From NCBI GenBank assembly GCA_023415545.1, contig JAEZKJ010000131.1, forward strand, positions 1 to 8,874: a stretch of DNA of 8,874 nt, in the 5' to 3' direction. The notes under the pieces were generated by a model. That model had not been told where the DNA came from. It was given only the letters and a program-made list of their open reading frames with translations, and ran no database searches. The position numbers and the translations under genes are program-made. This document shows, one piece after another, positions 1-5,809 of this stretch; the stretch's first letter is position 1, and each line of letters begins with the position of its first letter. This stretch comes from Bacteroidota bacterium. GTDB lineage: Bacteria > Bacteroidota > Bacteroidia > Bacteroidales > Bacteroidaceae.

Positions 1-128
1 ACTTGATGCTTAGCAAATCATCATCAATGATTATTCTTGGCGATTGGATAAATGAATTCTCCTATGCTGTTTTCGATGGTGAGAACATATTCCTTGAGCA
101 ATATATTGAGGGAGAGAGTGTACTATAA
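1..128 (+). CDS. 3' end of an unrecognised protein (partial)
   Basis: This is the C-terminal end of a gene that begins before the window. Reading from base 3 gives 41 uninterrupted codons to a TAA stop at 126-128, while the other two plus-strand frames stop within the first 15 bases. The visible tail includes MIILGDWINEF and ENIFLEQYIEGESVL; it is acidic, mixed in hydrophobicity and globular-looking, with no membrane segment. A strong hairpin starts 21 bases after the stop, which fits a real gene end. I do not recognise the family and the function is unknown. Confidence 0.6.
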   Translation, partial: LMLSKSSSMIILGDWINEFSYAVFDGENIFLEQYIEGESVL

Positions 129-149
129 TAGAACTCTTTTTAATAAATA

Positions 150-190
150 ATATACACCCCAAAAGTTATTTCAACTTTTGGGGTGTATAT
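150..190 (+). terminator. 18-bp perfect hairpin downstream of the partial gene
   Basis: Arms at 150-167 and 173-190 are perfectly complementary over 18 bp around a 5-base loop, with a CCCC/GGGG core. It lies just after the stop of the partial plus-strand gene and is probably its terminator. On the plus strand no clear T-run follows, so it is not a textbook intrinsic terminator. It may also act as a second barrier to transcription arriving from ackA. Confidence 0.6.
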
Positions 191-258
191 CTATAAATAG
201 GTTGCTATTAAAAAAATACATATTCACTTTTGCTTAAACGATTGTGATATAAACAAGA

Positions 259-295
259 AAAGAGGGCACCCCATTTATTTAAGGGTGCCCTCTTT
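259..295 (-). terminator. Intrinsic terminator of pta-ackA
   Basis: A 13-bp perfect stem has arms at 259-271 and 283-295 and an 11-base loop. Read on the minus strand it begins 22 bases after the ackA stop and is followed by a T-rich stretch (TCTTGTTTAT), as expected of a rho-independent terminator. With the hairpin at 150-190 it fills most of the 189-bp gap 129-317, in which I see no gene. Confidence 0.75.
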
Positions 296-317
296 AATAT
301 ATGTAATATCTTAAATT

Positions 318-1523
318 TTATTTGTTGTTTAGGATATCCATTGTATCGCTTGCAATCATCAACTCTTCATCAGTTGGGATAACGCAAACTTTAACTTTAG
401 AGTCAGGAGTTGAAATAACAGTCTCTTTGCTACGGATTTTAGCATTCAACTCAAGGTCAAGTTTAACACCCATAAATTCTAAGCCTTCACATACTCCTTC
501 ACGGCAAGTTGATTGATTTTCACCAACACCACCGGTGAATACGATTACGTCAACACCACCCATAACAGCTGCATAAGCACCTACATATTTCTTTATTCTG
601 TAGTCATACATCAAGTCGGCAAGAATAGCCATCTTATCTTCGCCAATAGCAACAGCTGTTTCAAGTTCACGCATATCGCTTGACTTACCGAATATGCCTA
701 ATACACCACTCTTCTTGTTCAATAAGTCATTAACTTCACTAGCTGAAAGTCCTAATTTTTCCTGAATGAATGTAACTGCACCTGCATCGATATCACCTGC
801 TCTTGTACCCATCATCAACCCTTCCAATGGAGTAAGACCCATGCTGGTATCAAGACAAATACCATCTTTAACAGCTGCTATAGAACCACCATTACCGATG
901 TGGCAAGTAATGATTTTAGAACCTTTTACAGGTATATTCAAGAATTCGCAAACTCTTTGAGATACATATCTGTGAGAAGTTCCGTGGAAACCGTAACGAC
1001 GGATACCATATTTAGTATATAGTTCATAAGGAATTGCATATAGATATGCGTAATCAGGCATTGTTTGGTGGAAAGCAGTATCGAACACACCTATCTGAGG
1101 AACATTAGGAAGGATAGCTGAGATAGCATTTACACCTTTTAAGTTTGCAGGGTTATGAAGTGGAGCAAGATCGTTGCAAGCTTCGAATTCTTTTAAAACT
1201 TCTTCGTTAAGAAGAACTGATTTGCTAAACTTCTCACCACCATGCACCATGCGGTGACCTACAGCGTCAATTTCATCAAGTGATTTAATAGCTCCGTATT
1301 CAGGGCTAGTAAGAGTTTCAAGAATGAACTCAATACCTACTGTATGTTCAGGGATATCTTTTTCTAGGATCTTTTTCTCTCCGTTTGGTAATACAAATTT
1401 AAGGAATGAACCTTCTATACCAATTCTCTCTATACCTCCTGAAGTAAGAACCTCTTTTGATGCCATATCAAATAGTTTGTATTTGATTGACGAACTTCCA
1501 CAGTTGAGTACTAATACTTTCAT
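318..1523 (-). CDS. ackA: Acetate kinase
   Basis: Cytoplasmic enzyme that transfers the phosphate of acetyl phosphate to ADP, giving acetate and ATP, or runs in reverse for acetate activation. At 401 residues it has the usual family length and is intact. The N-terminal signature NCGSSSIKYK (7-16) is present. Residues matching the catalytic set known from the Methanosarcina enzyme are visible: N7, R91 (in GHRMVHGG), D148 (FDTAFH), H180 (GFHGTSH), R241 (GTRAGD) and the acidic pair E386/E387 in TDEEL. The nucleotide-binding glycine-rich segment is FTGGVGEN (329-336). The gene is second in an operon, 12 bp after pta, with no Shine-Dalgarno sequence in that A/T-only gap. A terminator follows at 259-295. 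Identity is near certain. Confidence 0.98.
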   Translation of the reverse strand: MKVLVLNCGSSSIKYKLFDMASKEVLTSGGIERIGIEGSFLKFVLPNGEKKILEKDIPEHTVGIEFILETLTSPEYGAIKSLDEIDAVGHRMVHGGEKFSKSVLLNEEVLKEFEACNDLAPLHNPANLKGVNAISAILPNVPQIGVFDTAFHQTMPDYAYLYAIPYELYTKYGIRRYGFHGTSHRYVSQRVCEFLNIPVKGSKIITCHIGNGGSIAAVKDGICLDTSMGLTPLEGLMMGTRAGDIDAGAVTFIQEKLGLSASEVNDLLNKKSGVLGIFGKSSDMRELETAVAIGEDKMAILADLMYDYRIKKYVGAYAAVMGGVDVIVFTGGVGENQSTCREGVCEGLEFMGVKLDLELNAKIRSKETVISTPDSKVKVCVIPTDEELMIASDTMDILNNK

Positions 1524-1535
1524 TATATATATTTT

Positions 1536-2549
1536 TTAGTTGTTATTTTTAGCTGCAATTGCCTGAGTAGCAGTAATTGCAATCATTTTATATACATCAT
1601 CAATACTACATCCACGTGATAAATCGTTTACCGGACGAGCAATACCCTGAAGAATTGGGCCAATAGCAGTGGCATTACCTAGACGTTCAACGAGTTTATA
1701 TGAAATGTTACCAACTTCCAAACTTGGAACAATAAGTACATTAGCTTGACCAGCTATTTCAGAATTTGGAGCCTTGCTTTGACCAATTGATGGAACTAGA
1801 GCGGCATCAGCCTGTAACTCACCATCAATTTTAAGTTCTGGATCCATCTCTTTTGCTATTTTAAATGCTTCTGTAACCTTATCTACCAACTCATGTTTTG
1901 CTGAACCTTTTGTTGAGAAACTAAGCATAGCTACACGTGGTTCCAAGCCAGCAACAGCTTTAGCTGTTTGAGCTGTACAAATAGCGATTTGAGCCAACTG
2001 GTTTGCATCAGGTAATGGAGTAACAGCAACGTCACCCATAACTACTGTACCATGTTCTCCAAAGTCAGGAGCTTTTGTTAATAGAAGCATAGCACCAGAG
2101 ACACAAGTAATACCTGGAGTTGTTTTAATAATTTGAAGAGCTGGACGAAGAACATTTCCTGTAGTATTTTTCGCACCAGCAAGTTGACCATCTGCATCGC
2201 CTGCTTTAATGATAAGGCAACCCAAATAAAGTGGATCAAGCACAAGCTTACGAGCCTCTTCAATTGTCATTCCTTTTTTCTTGCGAAGTTCGCAAAGAAG
2301 TTCTGCATACTCTTCCTTTTTTGGATGATTAGCCGGATCGATGATCGTAGCTTTATGAATGTTACCAAGACCCCATTTTTTTGCAAGTTCCATTATCTCA
2401 TCTTGATTACCAATTAAGATAAGATCTGCAACTTCATCTGTAAGGATTTGGTTAGCAGCTTTTAAAGTACGTTCTTCCGTTCCTTCAGGAAGGACAATGC
2501 GCTGTTTATTTGCTTTAGCGCGTTCAATAATTTTAGAAATAATATCCAT
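1536..2549 (-). CDS. pta: Phosphate acetyltransferase (phosphotransacetylase)
   Basis: Converts acetyl-CoA and phosphate to acetyl phosphate and CoA, feeding AckA in the overflow and ATP-yielding acetate pathway. The 337 residues form the short, single-domain type, without the N-terminal P-loop/DRTGG region of the long E. coli form. Recognisable blocks are the N-terminal IVLPEGTEERTLKAA (18-32), AGAKNTTGNVLRPAL (124-138), MLSFSTKGSA (208-217), DGELQADAA (242-250) and VNDLSRGCSIDDV (307-319). S311, R312 and D317/D318 in the last block match known active-site residues. The ATG at 2547-2549 gives the canonical N-terminus; no Shine-Dalgarno sequence is visible. It is first gene of the operon with ackA and divergent from lrgA across a 193-bp region with candidate control sites. 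Phosphate butyryltransferase is a related family, but the ackA neighbour and full-length fit favour Pta. Confidence 0.97.
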   Translation of the reverse strand: MDIISKIIERAKANKQRIVLPEGTEERTLKAANQILTDEVADLILIGNQDEIMELAKKWGLGNIHKATIIDPANHPKKEEYAELLCELRKKKGMTIEEARKLVLDPLYLGCLIIKAGDADGQLAGAKNTTGNVLRPALQIIKTTPGITCVSGAMLLLTKAPDFGEHGTVVMGDVAVTPLPDANQLAQIAICTAQTAKAVAGLEPRVAMLSFSTKGSAKHELVDKVTEAFKIAKEMDPELKIDGELQADAALVPSIGQSKAPNSEIAGQANVLIVPSLEVGNISYKLVERLGNATAIGPILQGIARPVNDLSRGCSIDDVYKMIAITATQAIAAKNNN

Positions 2550-2601
2550 GATAGTATATTAGTTTTGATCTTTTATAAACAATGTAGTTCAAAAACAGTT
2601 G

Positions 2602-2609
2602 CAAAAGTA
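2602..2609 (-). promoter_or_regulatory. Candidate -7 element of the pta-ackA promoter
   Basis: The minus strand reads TACTTTTG, an exact match to the Bacteroidetes -7 consensus TAnnTTTG, 52 bases ahead of the pta start codon. The expected -33 TTTG is only weakly matched (minus-strand TGTG at 2629-2632), which would fit a promoter needing an activator. That -33 position falls inside the inverted repeat 2616-2641. Confidence 0.5.
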
Positions 2610-2615
2610 GTTAAT

Positions 2616-2641
2616 ATTTTGCAATATCCACATTGCAAAAT
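2616..2641. promoter_or_regulatory. 10-bp inverted repeat, candidate operator
   Basis: A perfect dyad ATTTTGCAAT-N6-ATTGCAAAAT lies between pta and lrgA. It overlaps the expected -33 position of the pta promoter, with its centre about 30 bases before the predicted start of transcription, so a bound repressor could block pta. The symmetry and position suggest a site for a dimeric regulator. The identity of that regulator (for example Rex-like or CRP/FNR-like) cannot be told from the sequence. Confidence 0.45.
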
Positions 2642-2663
2642 CGATATTATTTACAATATTGAT
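2640..2663. promoter_or_regulatory. Second inverted repeat, candidate operator
   Basis: An imperfect dyad (8 of 9 positions) ATCGATATT-N6-AATATTGAT directly abuts the first one and has the same 6-base spacer. The centres are 23 bp apart, roughly two helical turns, so dimers on both sites would lie on about the same DNA face. Its centre is about 65 bases ahead of the predicted lrgA start point. A/T-rich DNA makes chance dyads common, so confidence is limited. Confidence 0.35.
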
Positions 2664-2705
2664 GTATAAAAATGATTAATTTCAAAATCTTGTCATTTGA
2701 ATGAA

Positions 2706-2713
2706 TAACTTTG
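2706..2713 (+). promoter_or_regulatory. Candidate -7 element of the lrgAB promoter
   Basis: TAACTTTG matches the Bacteroidetes -7 consensus TAnnTTTG and ends 29 bases ahead of the lrgA ATG. No good -33 TTTG occurs at the usual distance (only TTTC at 2680-2683), so this is a half-supported promoter that may need an activator. Confidence 0.45.
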
Positions 2714-2742
2714 TACTGATTTTACAATAAACTAAGTTTTTT

Positions 2743-3096
2743 ATGATACGTCAATGTGCAATACTTTTTGGTTGCTTGGCACTAGGTGAATTGATAGTTT
2801 TTCTTACAGGGATAAAGTTGCCTTCCAGTATTATAGGTATGATTCTGCTGACAACTTTTTTAAAGTTTGGTATTATTAAACTAGATTGGATAAAAGGTCT
2901 TTCTGATTTTCTTGTTGCAAATCTTGGATTCTTTTTTGTGCCTGCTGGAGTTGGTTTAATGTTGTTTTTTGATGTAATTGCAGCTGAATTTTGGCCAATA
3001 GCAATTGCAACATTTATAAGCACAGTACTTGTGCTAGTAGTAACAGGGTGGACTCATCAAATAATGCGTAAAAAAAATGGGATTTTTAGAAAATAA
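2743..3096 (+). CDS. lrgA: CidA/LrgA family membrane protein
   Basis: A 117-residue integral membrane protein of the CidA/LrgA family, with the usual family length. About four hydrophobic segments are visible (roughly 5-22, 27-43, 56-78 and 83-103), followed by a short basic tail. Family blocks present are LPSSIIGM (26-33) and LGFFFVPAGVGLM (61-73). In Staphylococcus these proteins were described as holin-like or antiholin-like; homologues in Bacillus and Streptococcus are tied to pyruvate uptake and overflow metabolism. The gene overlaps lrgB by 20 bp and is divergent from pta. No Shine-Dalgarno sequence precedes the ATG. Family assignment is firm; whether it is a transporter subunit or affects lysis here is not shown by the sequence. 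Confidence 0.93.
   Translation: MIRQCAILFGCLALGELIVFLTGIKLPSSIIGMILLTTFLKFGIIKLDWIKGLSDFLVANLGFFFVPAGVGLMLFFDVIAAEFWPIAIATFISTVLVLVVTGWTHQIMRKKNGIFRK
3070..3077 (+). repeat. A8 tract at the lrgA/lrgB overlap
   Basis: Eight A residues span lrgA codons K110, K111 and part of N112, and the last A is the first base of the lrgB ATG. lrgB is in the +1 frame relative to lrgA, so loss of a single A (slippage) would join the two reading frames directly, giving ...RKKMGFLENK... Confidence 0.8.
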
Positions 3097-3772
3097 ATTT
3101 TTCTTACTTGCTCTTACTTTTGGACTATTCTTCTTTGCTAAAGAGTTACAGAGAAGAAGTGGATGGGTAATACTTAATCCTATCCTTATTACTATAGCTA
3201 TTTTGATAATCTTTTTAAACTGTTTTGGTATAAGTTATCAAACATATAATGAAGGTGGACATCTTATAGAGTTTTGGTTGAAGCCTGCTGTTGTGGCTTT
3301 AGGTGTCCCTCTTTACCTGCAGTTGGAGCTTATAAAAAAACAGATAATACCAATATTTGTATCTCAACTTATAGGGTGCATGGTAGGTATCGTTTCTGTG
3401 GTTGTAGTTGCTAAACTATTTAATGCTTCACCTGAAGTAATTTGTTCATTGGCACCTAAGTCCGTAACAACTCCAATTGCTATGGAAGTTTCTAAAGCTA
3501 CAGGAGGAATTCCTTCTTTAACTGCTGCTGTAGTAGTGGTAGTTGGTCTTTTTGGAGCAATATGTGGCTTTAAAGTTCTTCAAGTGGGTAGGGTGGCAAG
3601 TCCTATAGCTCAAGGATTATCTATGGGAACAGCTACACATGCCGTAGGAACATCAGCAGCTATGGAGATTAGTTCAAAATATGGTGCCTATGCAAGTCTT
3701 GGTCTGACACTTAATGGTGTGCTTACAGCTATTTTTACACCAATAATATTAAGAATATTAGGTGTAATTTAA
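3077..3772 (+). CDS. lrgB: CidB/LrgB family membrane protein
   Basis: A 231-residue polytopic membrane protein of the LrgB family, partner of LrgA. Full family length, with hydrophobic segments along the whole chain (about 8-20, 32-52, 66-84, 91-113, 146-165 and 206-230). Characteristic blocks are LAPKSVTTPIAMEVSK (125-140) and GLSMGTATHAVGTSAAMEIS (180-199), both conserved in bacterial LrgB and in the plastid glycolate/glycerate carrier PLGG1. The ATG at 3077 lies inside lrgA, which points to translational coupling and a shared complex. Likely role is export or import of small carboxylates such as pyruvate, acetate or glycolate (inference from relatives); the older name is antiholin-like protein. 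Confidence 0.94.
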   Translation: MGFLENKFFLLALTFGLFFFAKELQRRSGWVILNPILITIAILIIFLNCFGISYQTYNEGGHLIEFWLKPAVVALGVPLYLQLELIKKQIIPIFVSQLIGCMVGIVSVVVVAKLFNASPEVICSLAPKSVTTPIAMEVSKATGGIPSLTAAVVVVVGLFGAICGFKVLQVGRVASPIAQGLSMGTATHAVGTSAAMEISSKYGAYASLGLTLNGVLTAIFTPIILRILGVI

Positions 3773-3794
3773 CAAAAATGTTTCTTCTTTTGTT
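3771..3794 (+). terminator. Weak hairpin after lrgB
   Basis: AACAAAA (3771-3777) and TTTTGTT (3788-3794) can form a 7-bp stem of nearly only A/T pairs with a 10-base loop, followed by CTTTTA. This would be a poor terminator at best, so lrgAB transcripts may read into the next gene. No TAnnTTTG promoter element is visible in the 56-bp gap 3773-3828. Confidence 0.2.
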
Positions 3795-3828
3795 CTTTTA
3801 ATATAAACAGTGAAAAGAATAGATTTTT

Positions 3829-4719
3829 ATGCTATCATTTAAAGAGTTTTCGTTAGAAGATAAGGATATTATACAATCGTTTATTTTAAATAGTGACCGT
3901 ATGAATTGTGATCTTTCGTTTGCAAATTTATACAGTTGGAATTTCTTATATCAAACAAAGTATGCCATTGTAGATGAAATACTTATATTAAGGTTTTATG
4001 TTGGTGAGCAACTTGCTTATATGATGCCTGTTGGTACTGGTGATATGAAGAAAGTTATCAAGTTATTGATGAAAGATGCTGAAAACATTGGGTCAAACTT
4101 AATTATTGCCGGATTAACTGATGAAGATAAAGATGAGATAAATAGACTATTTCCTAATCGTTTTGAATATGCCATAGATAGAGACTTTTCGGACTATATC
4201 TATCTTCGTTCCGATTTAGCATCTTTATCAGGGAAAAAGTATCAGCCAAAAAGAAATCATATCAATAAATTCAAAACTCTTTATCCAAATTATAAATATG
4301 TTGACTTAACTCCTGAACTAGTACCTGAATGTATTAAACTTGAGGAAATTTGGTGTCGAGCAAATAATTGTGAAGAGCAGGCTGAACTTTCTGCCGAGAG
4401 GACTTCTATGAATTTTGCTCTTAATAATATGGAAAAGCTAGGTATAAAAGGTGGTGTGTTGTATGTAGATGAAAAAATTGTGGCGTTCACTTATGGTGCA
4501 ATCATCAATAACAAAACATGGGACGTATGTGTTGAAAAAGCAGATACCACTATTCCAGGCGCATACTCGGTTATTAATTATGAATATGCTAACCAGATAG
4601 ATGAAAAATTTATCTACTTAAACCGAGAAGAGGACCTTGGATTAGAGGGACTTCGAAAGGCAAAACTCTCTTACAAACCAACTATTTTACTTAATAAGAT
4701 AATTGCTGAACTAAAATAA
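3829..4719 (+). CDS. DUF2156 / LPG-synthase-C-like GNAT-fold protein
   Basis: A 296-residue soluble protein of the DUF2156 family, related to the C-terminal catalytic domain of phosphatidylglycerol lysyltransferase (MprF) and to FemX-type aminoacyltransferases; the fold is a tandem GNAT. Family features are the basic segment SGKKYQPKRNHINKFK (134-149), the strand-turn VLYVDEKIVAFTYGA (210-224), EKADTTIPGAY (236-246) and the C-terminal block YLNREEDLGLEGLRKAKLSY (263-282). It lacks the large membrane domain of MprF, so it would act as a cytosolic or peripheral enzyme. Substrate is unknown: transfer of an amino acid or acyl group is plausible but inferred. It is followed after 20 bp by a second GNAT-type gene on the same strand, so the two are probably co-transcribed. 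Family call is good; function open. Confidence 0.85.
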   Translation: MLSFKEFSLEDKDIIQSFILNSDRMNCDLSFANLYSWNFLYQTKYAIVDEILILRFYVGEQLAYMMPVGTGDMKKVIKLLMKDAENIGSNLIIAGLTDEDKDEINRLFPNRFEYAIDRDFSDYIYLRSDLASLSGKKYQPKRNHINKFKTLYPNYKYVDLTPELVPECIKLEEIWCRANNCEEQAELSAERTSMNFALNNMEKLGIKGGVLYVDEKIVAFTYGAIINNKTWDVCVEKADTTIPGAYSVINYEYANQIDEKFIYLNREEDLGLEGLRKAKLSYKPTILLNKIIAELK

Positions 4720-4727
4720 GCAAATAT

Positions 4728-4739
4728 GGAGGGAGAAGG
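4728..4739 (+). promoter_or_regulatory. Strong purine-rich ribosome binding site
   Basis: GGAGGGAGAAGG sits immediately ahead of the acetyltransferase ATG at 4740. It is the only clear Shine-Dalgarno-like sequence before a gene in the window; the others have A/T-rich leaders. Its 5' GGAGG core is 7 bases from the ATG, which supports that start and suggests independent, efficient initiation of the second gene of the pair. Confidence 0.55.
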
Positions 4740-5798
4740 ATGAAAAAGAGCGATAAGGAGGAGGTAAAGTCACTTTGGAAAAAATGTTTTAACGATAGTG
4801 ATGAATTTATTGATTTATATTTTCGTCGTCGTTATTATGACGATATAAATATGGCTCTTTTTTATGATGATAAGCTGATTTCGGCTTTACAGATGATACC
4901 ATATGAGATGACTTTCTATGGTGAGAAAATCAGAGCATCATATATCTCGGGAGCAGCTACTGATCCAGACTATAGAAATAGAGGAGCAATGGCTCAACTA
5001 TTGAAAGATAGCCACCAGCGAATGTATGAAAAAGGTGTTTCTATCTCTTTCTTAATCCCTGCCGGAGATGGATTATTCGATTACTACTCTAAATTTGGAT
5101 TTGAAACAATATTCTTCTCAAAATTTATAAAAGGGGGAAATTTAGCTTTGGATAAAGATTTTTCTTTACAGGTAGAGCTATGTGAAGAGGTTGATGAATA
5201 TATATATAACTATCTTTATGATCGTATGCTTGCTCTTCCAAGTGCCGTGCTGCATAATTATGAAGATTTATCTATTGTTATGGATGATATTAAATTAGCA
5301 GGAGGTAAAATTGTAAAAGCATCGAGAAATGATTCAATTTGTGGTGTCTCCTTTGCTGTACCTGTTGAAAAAGATGTTATAATTAAAGCTATAATTGCTG
5401 ACTCTGGGGCGATAAAAGATGCTATGTTTTCAAAATTATTGAATTACTTCAATGCTGACTCAACTGTTTATCGAACATTTCAAGGCGATGATTTGCTTCC
5501 TTATGGTATGGCTAGAGTGATAAATGTTGATAGTCTACTCTCGTTATGGGCAAAAGCAAATAGTGATAGAACTATATGCATAAATTTATTGGGAGATATT
5601 GGTATCCCACAGAATAATGGGCTTTACATTATAACTAATGGCAAATGTTATCATTATGATAATCGTTTTATGGCACATCAGAGTGGAAATGAAGAGGTAA
5701 TTAAAGCTTTGGATAGAGTTGAAGAGTATAATATAAATAGTGTTGTTAAACTGCTATTTGAAAATCTCAATCCATACATCTCTCTTATGATGGATTGA
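4740..5798 (+). CDS. GNAT family N-acetyltransferase, Eis-like
   Basis: A 352-residue cytosolic acyl-CoA transferase. The N-terminal GNAT domain (about 1-130) carries the acetyl-CoA-binding motif A, ISGAATDPDYRNRGAMAQLL (69-88), and the GNAT motif B region FDYYSKFGFE (113-122). The remainder resembles the second half of Eis-type enzymes, ending in an SCP2-like segment (about 270-325, with INLLGDIGIPQNNGLYIITN) and a length close to that group. Eis relatives acetylate amines such as aminoglycosides or protein lysines, but nothing here fixes the substrate. It begins 20 bp after the DUF2156 gene, with a strong ribosome binding site. Its 3' end forms part of a hairpin shared with the converging cdaA gene, from which it is separated by 11 bp. 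Calling it an antibiotic-resistance gene would be unsupported. Confidence 0.87.
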   Translation: MKKSDKEEVKSLWKKCFNDSDEFIDLYFRRRYYDDINMALFYDDKLISALQMIPYEMTFYGEKIRASYISGAATDPDYRNRGAMAQLLKDSHQRMYEKGVSISFLIPAGDGLFDYYSKFGFETIFFSKFIKGGNLALDKDFSLQVELCEEVDEYIYNYLYDRMLALPSAVLHNYEDLSIVMDDIKLAGGKIVKASRNDSICGVSFAVPVEKDVIIKAIIADSGAIKDAMFSKLLNYFNADSTVYRTFQGDDLLPYGMARVINVDSLLSLWAKANSDRTICINLLGDIGIPQNNGLYIITNGKCYHYDNRFMAHQSGNEEVIKALDRVEEYNINSVVKLLFENLNPYISLMMD

Positions 5799-5800
5799 GA
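5765..5800 (-). terminator. Hairpin between converging genes, likely folP-cdaA terminator
   Basis: TCTCAATCCAT (5765-5775) and ATGGATTGAGA (5790-5800) form a perfect 11-bp stem with a 14-base loop. On the minus strand the stem is followed by TTTTC, so it can end folP-cdaA transcripts. It may also act on plus-strand transcripts, where the following sequence is A/T-rich but has no T-run. The hairpin includes the last ten codons and the TGA stop of the acetyltransferase gene. Confidence 0.6.
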
Positions 5801-5809
5801 CAATATAAT

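Noticed and set aside
322..1539. Plus-strand reading frames of 64-71 codons opposite ackA (322-516, 766-960, 1324-1539)
   Set aside because: They lie wholly or almost wholly antisense to a strongly conserved acetate kinase gene, have no family resemblance and no promoter or ribosome binding site; they are frame shadows.
2078..2417. Reading frames overlapping pta on both strands (2078-2263 minus, 2133-2417 plus)
   Set aside because: pta is intact through this region, and the predicted peptides look like out-of-frame translation with no recognisable domain.
2681..2701. Short dyad TTCAAA-N9-TTTGAA ahead of lrgA
   Set aside because: Only 6 bp of A/T-rich symmetry; expected often by chance, and it adds nothing to the promoter call.
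2751..3023. Minus-strand frame of 90 codons opposite lrgA
   Set aside because: It is antisense to a well-supported membrane protein gene; such complements commonly stay open opposite hydrophobic coding sequence.
2743..3772. lrgAB as a holin/antiholin or phage-derived lysis module
   Set aside because: No phage genes, endolysin or attachment sites are nearby, and the family is widespread on chromosomes; a metabolic carrier role fits the pta-ackA context better.
4290..4490. Minus-strand frame of 66 codons opposite the DUF2156 gene
   Set aside because: It is antisense to an intact gene, with no supporting signal or family match.
4740..5798. Possible aminoglycoside resistance gene (Eis-like)
   Set aside because: Eis-like architecture alone does not show drug acetylation, and the gene sits in a housekeeping context with no transfer signature.
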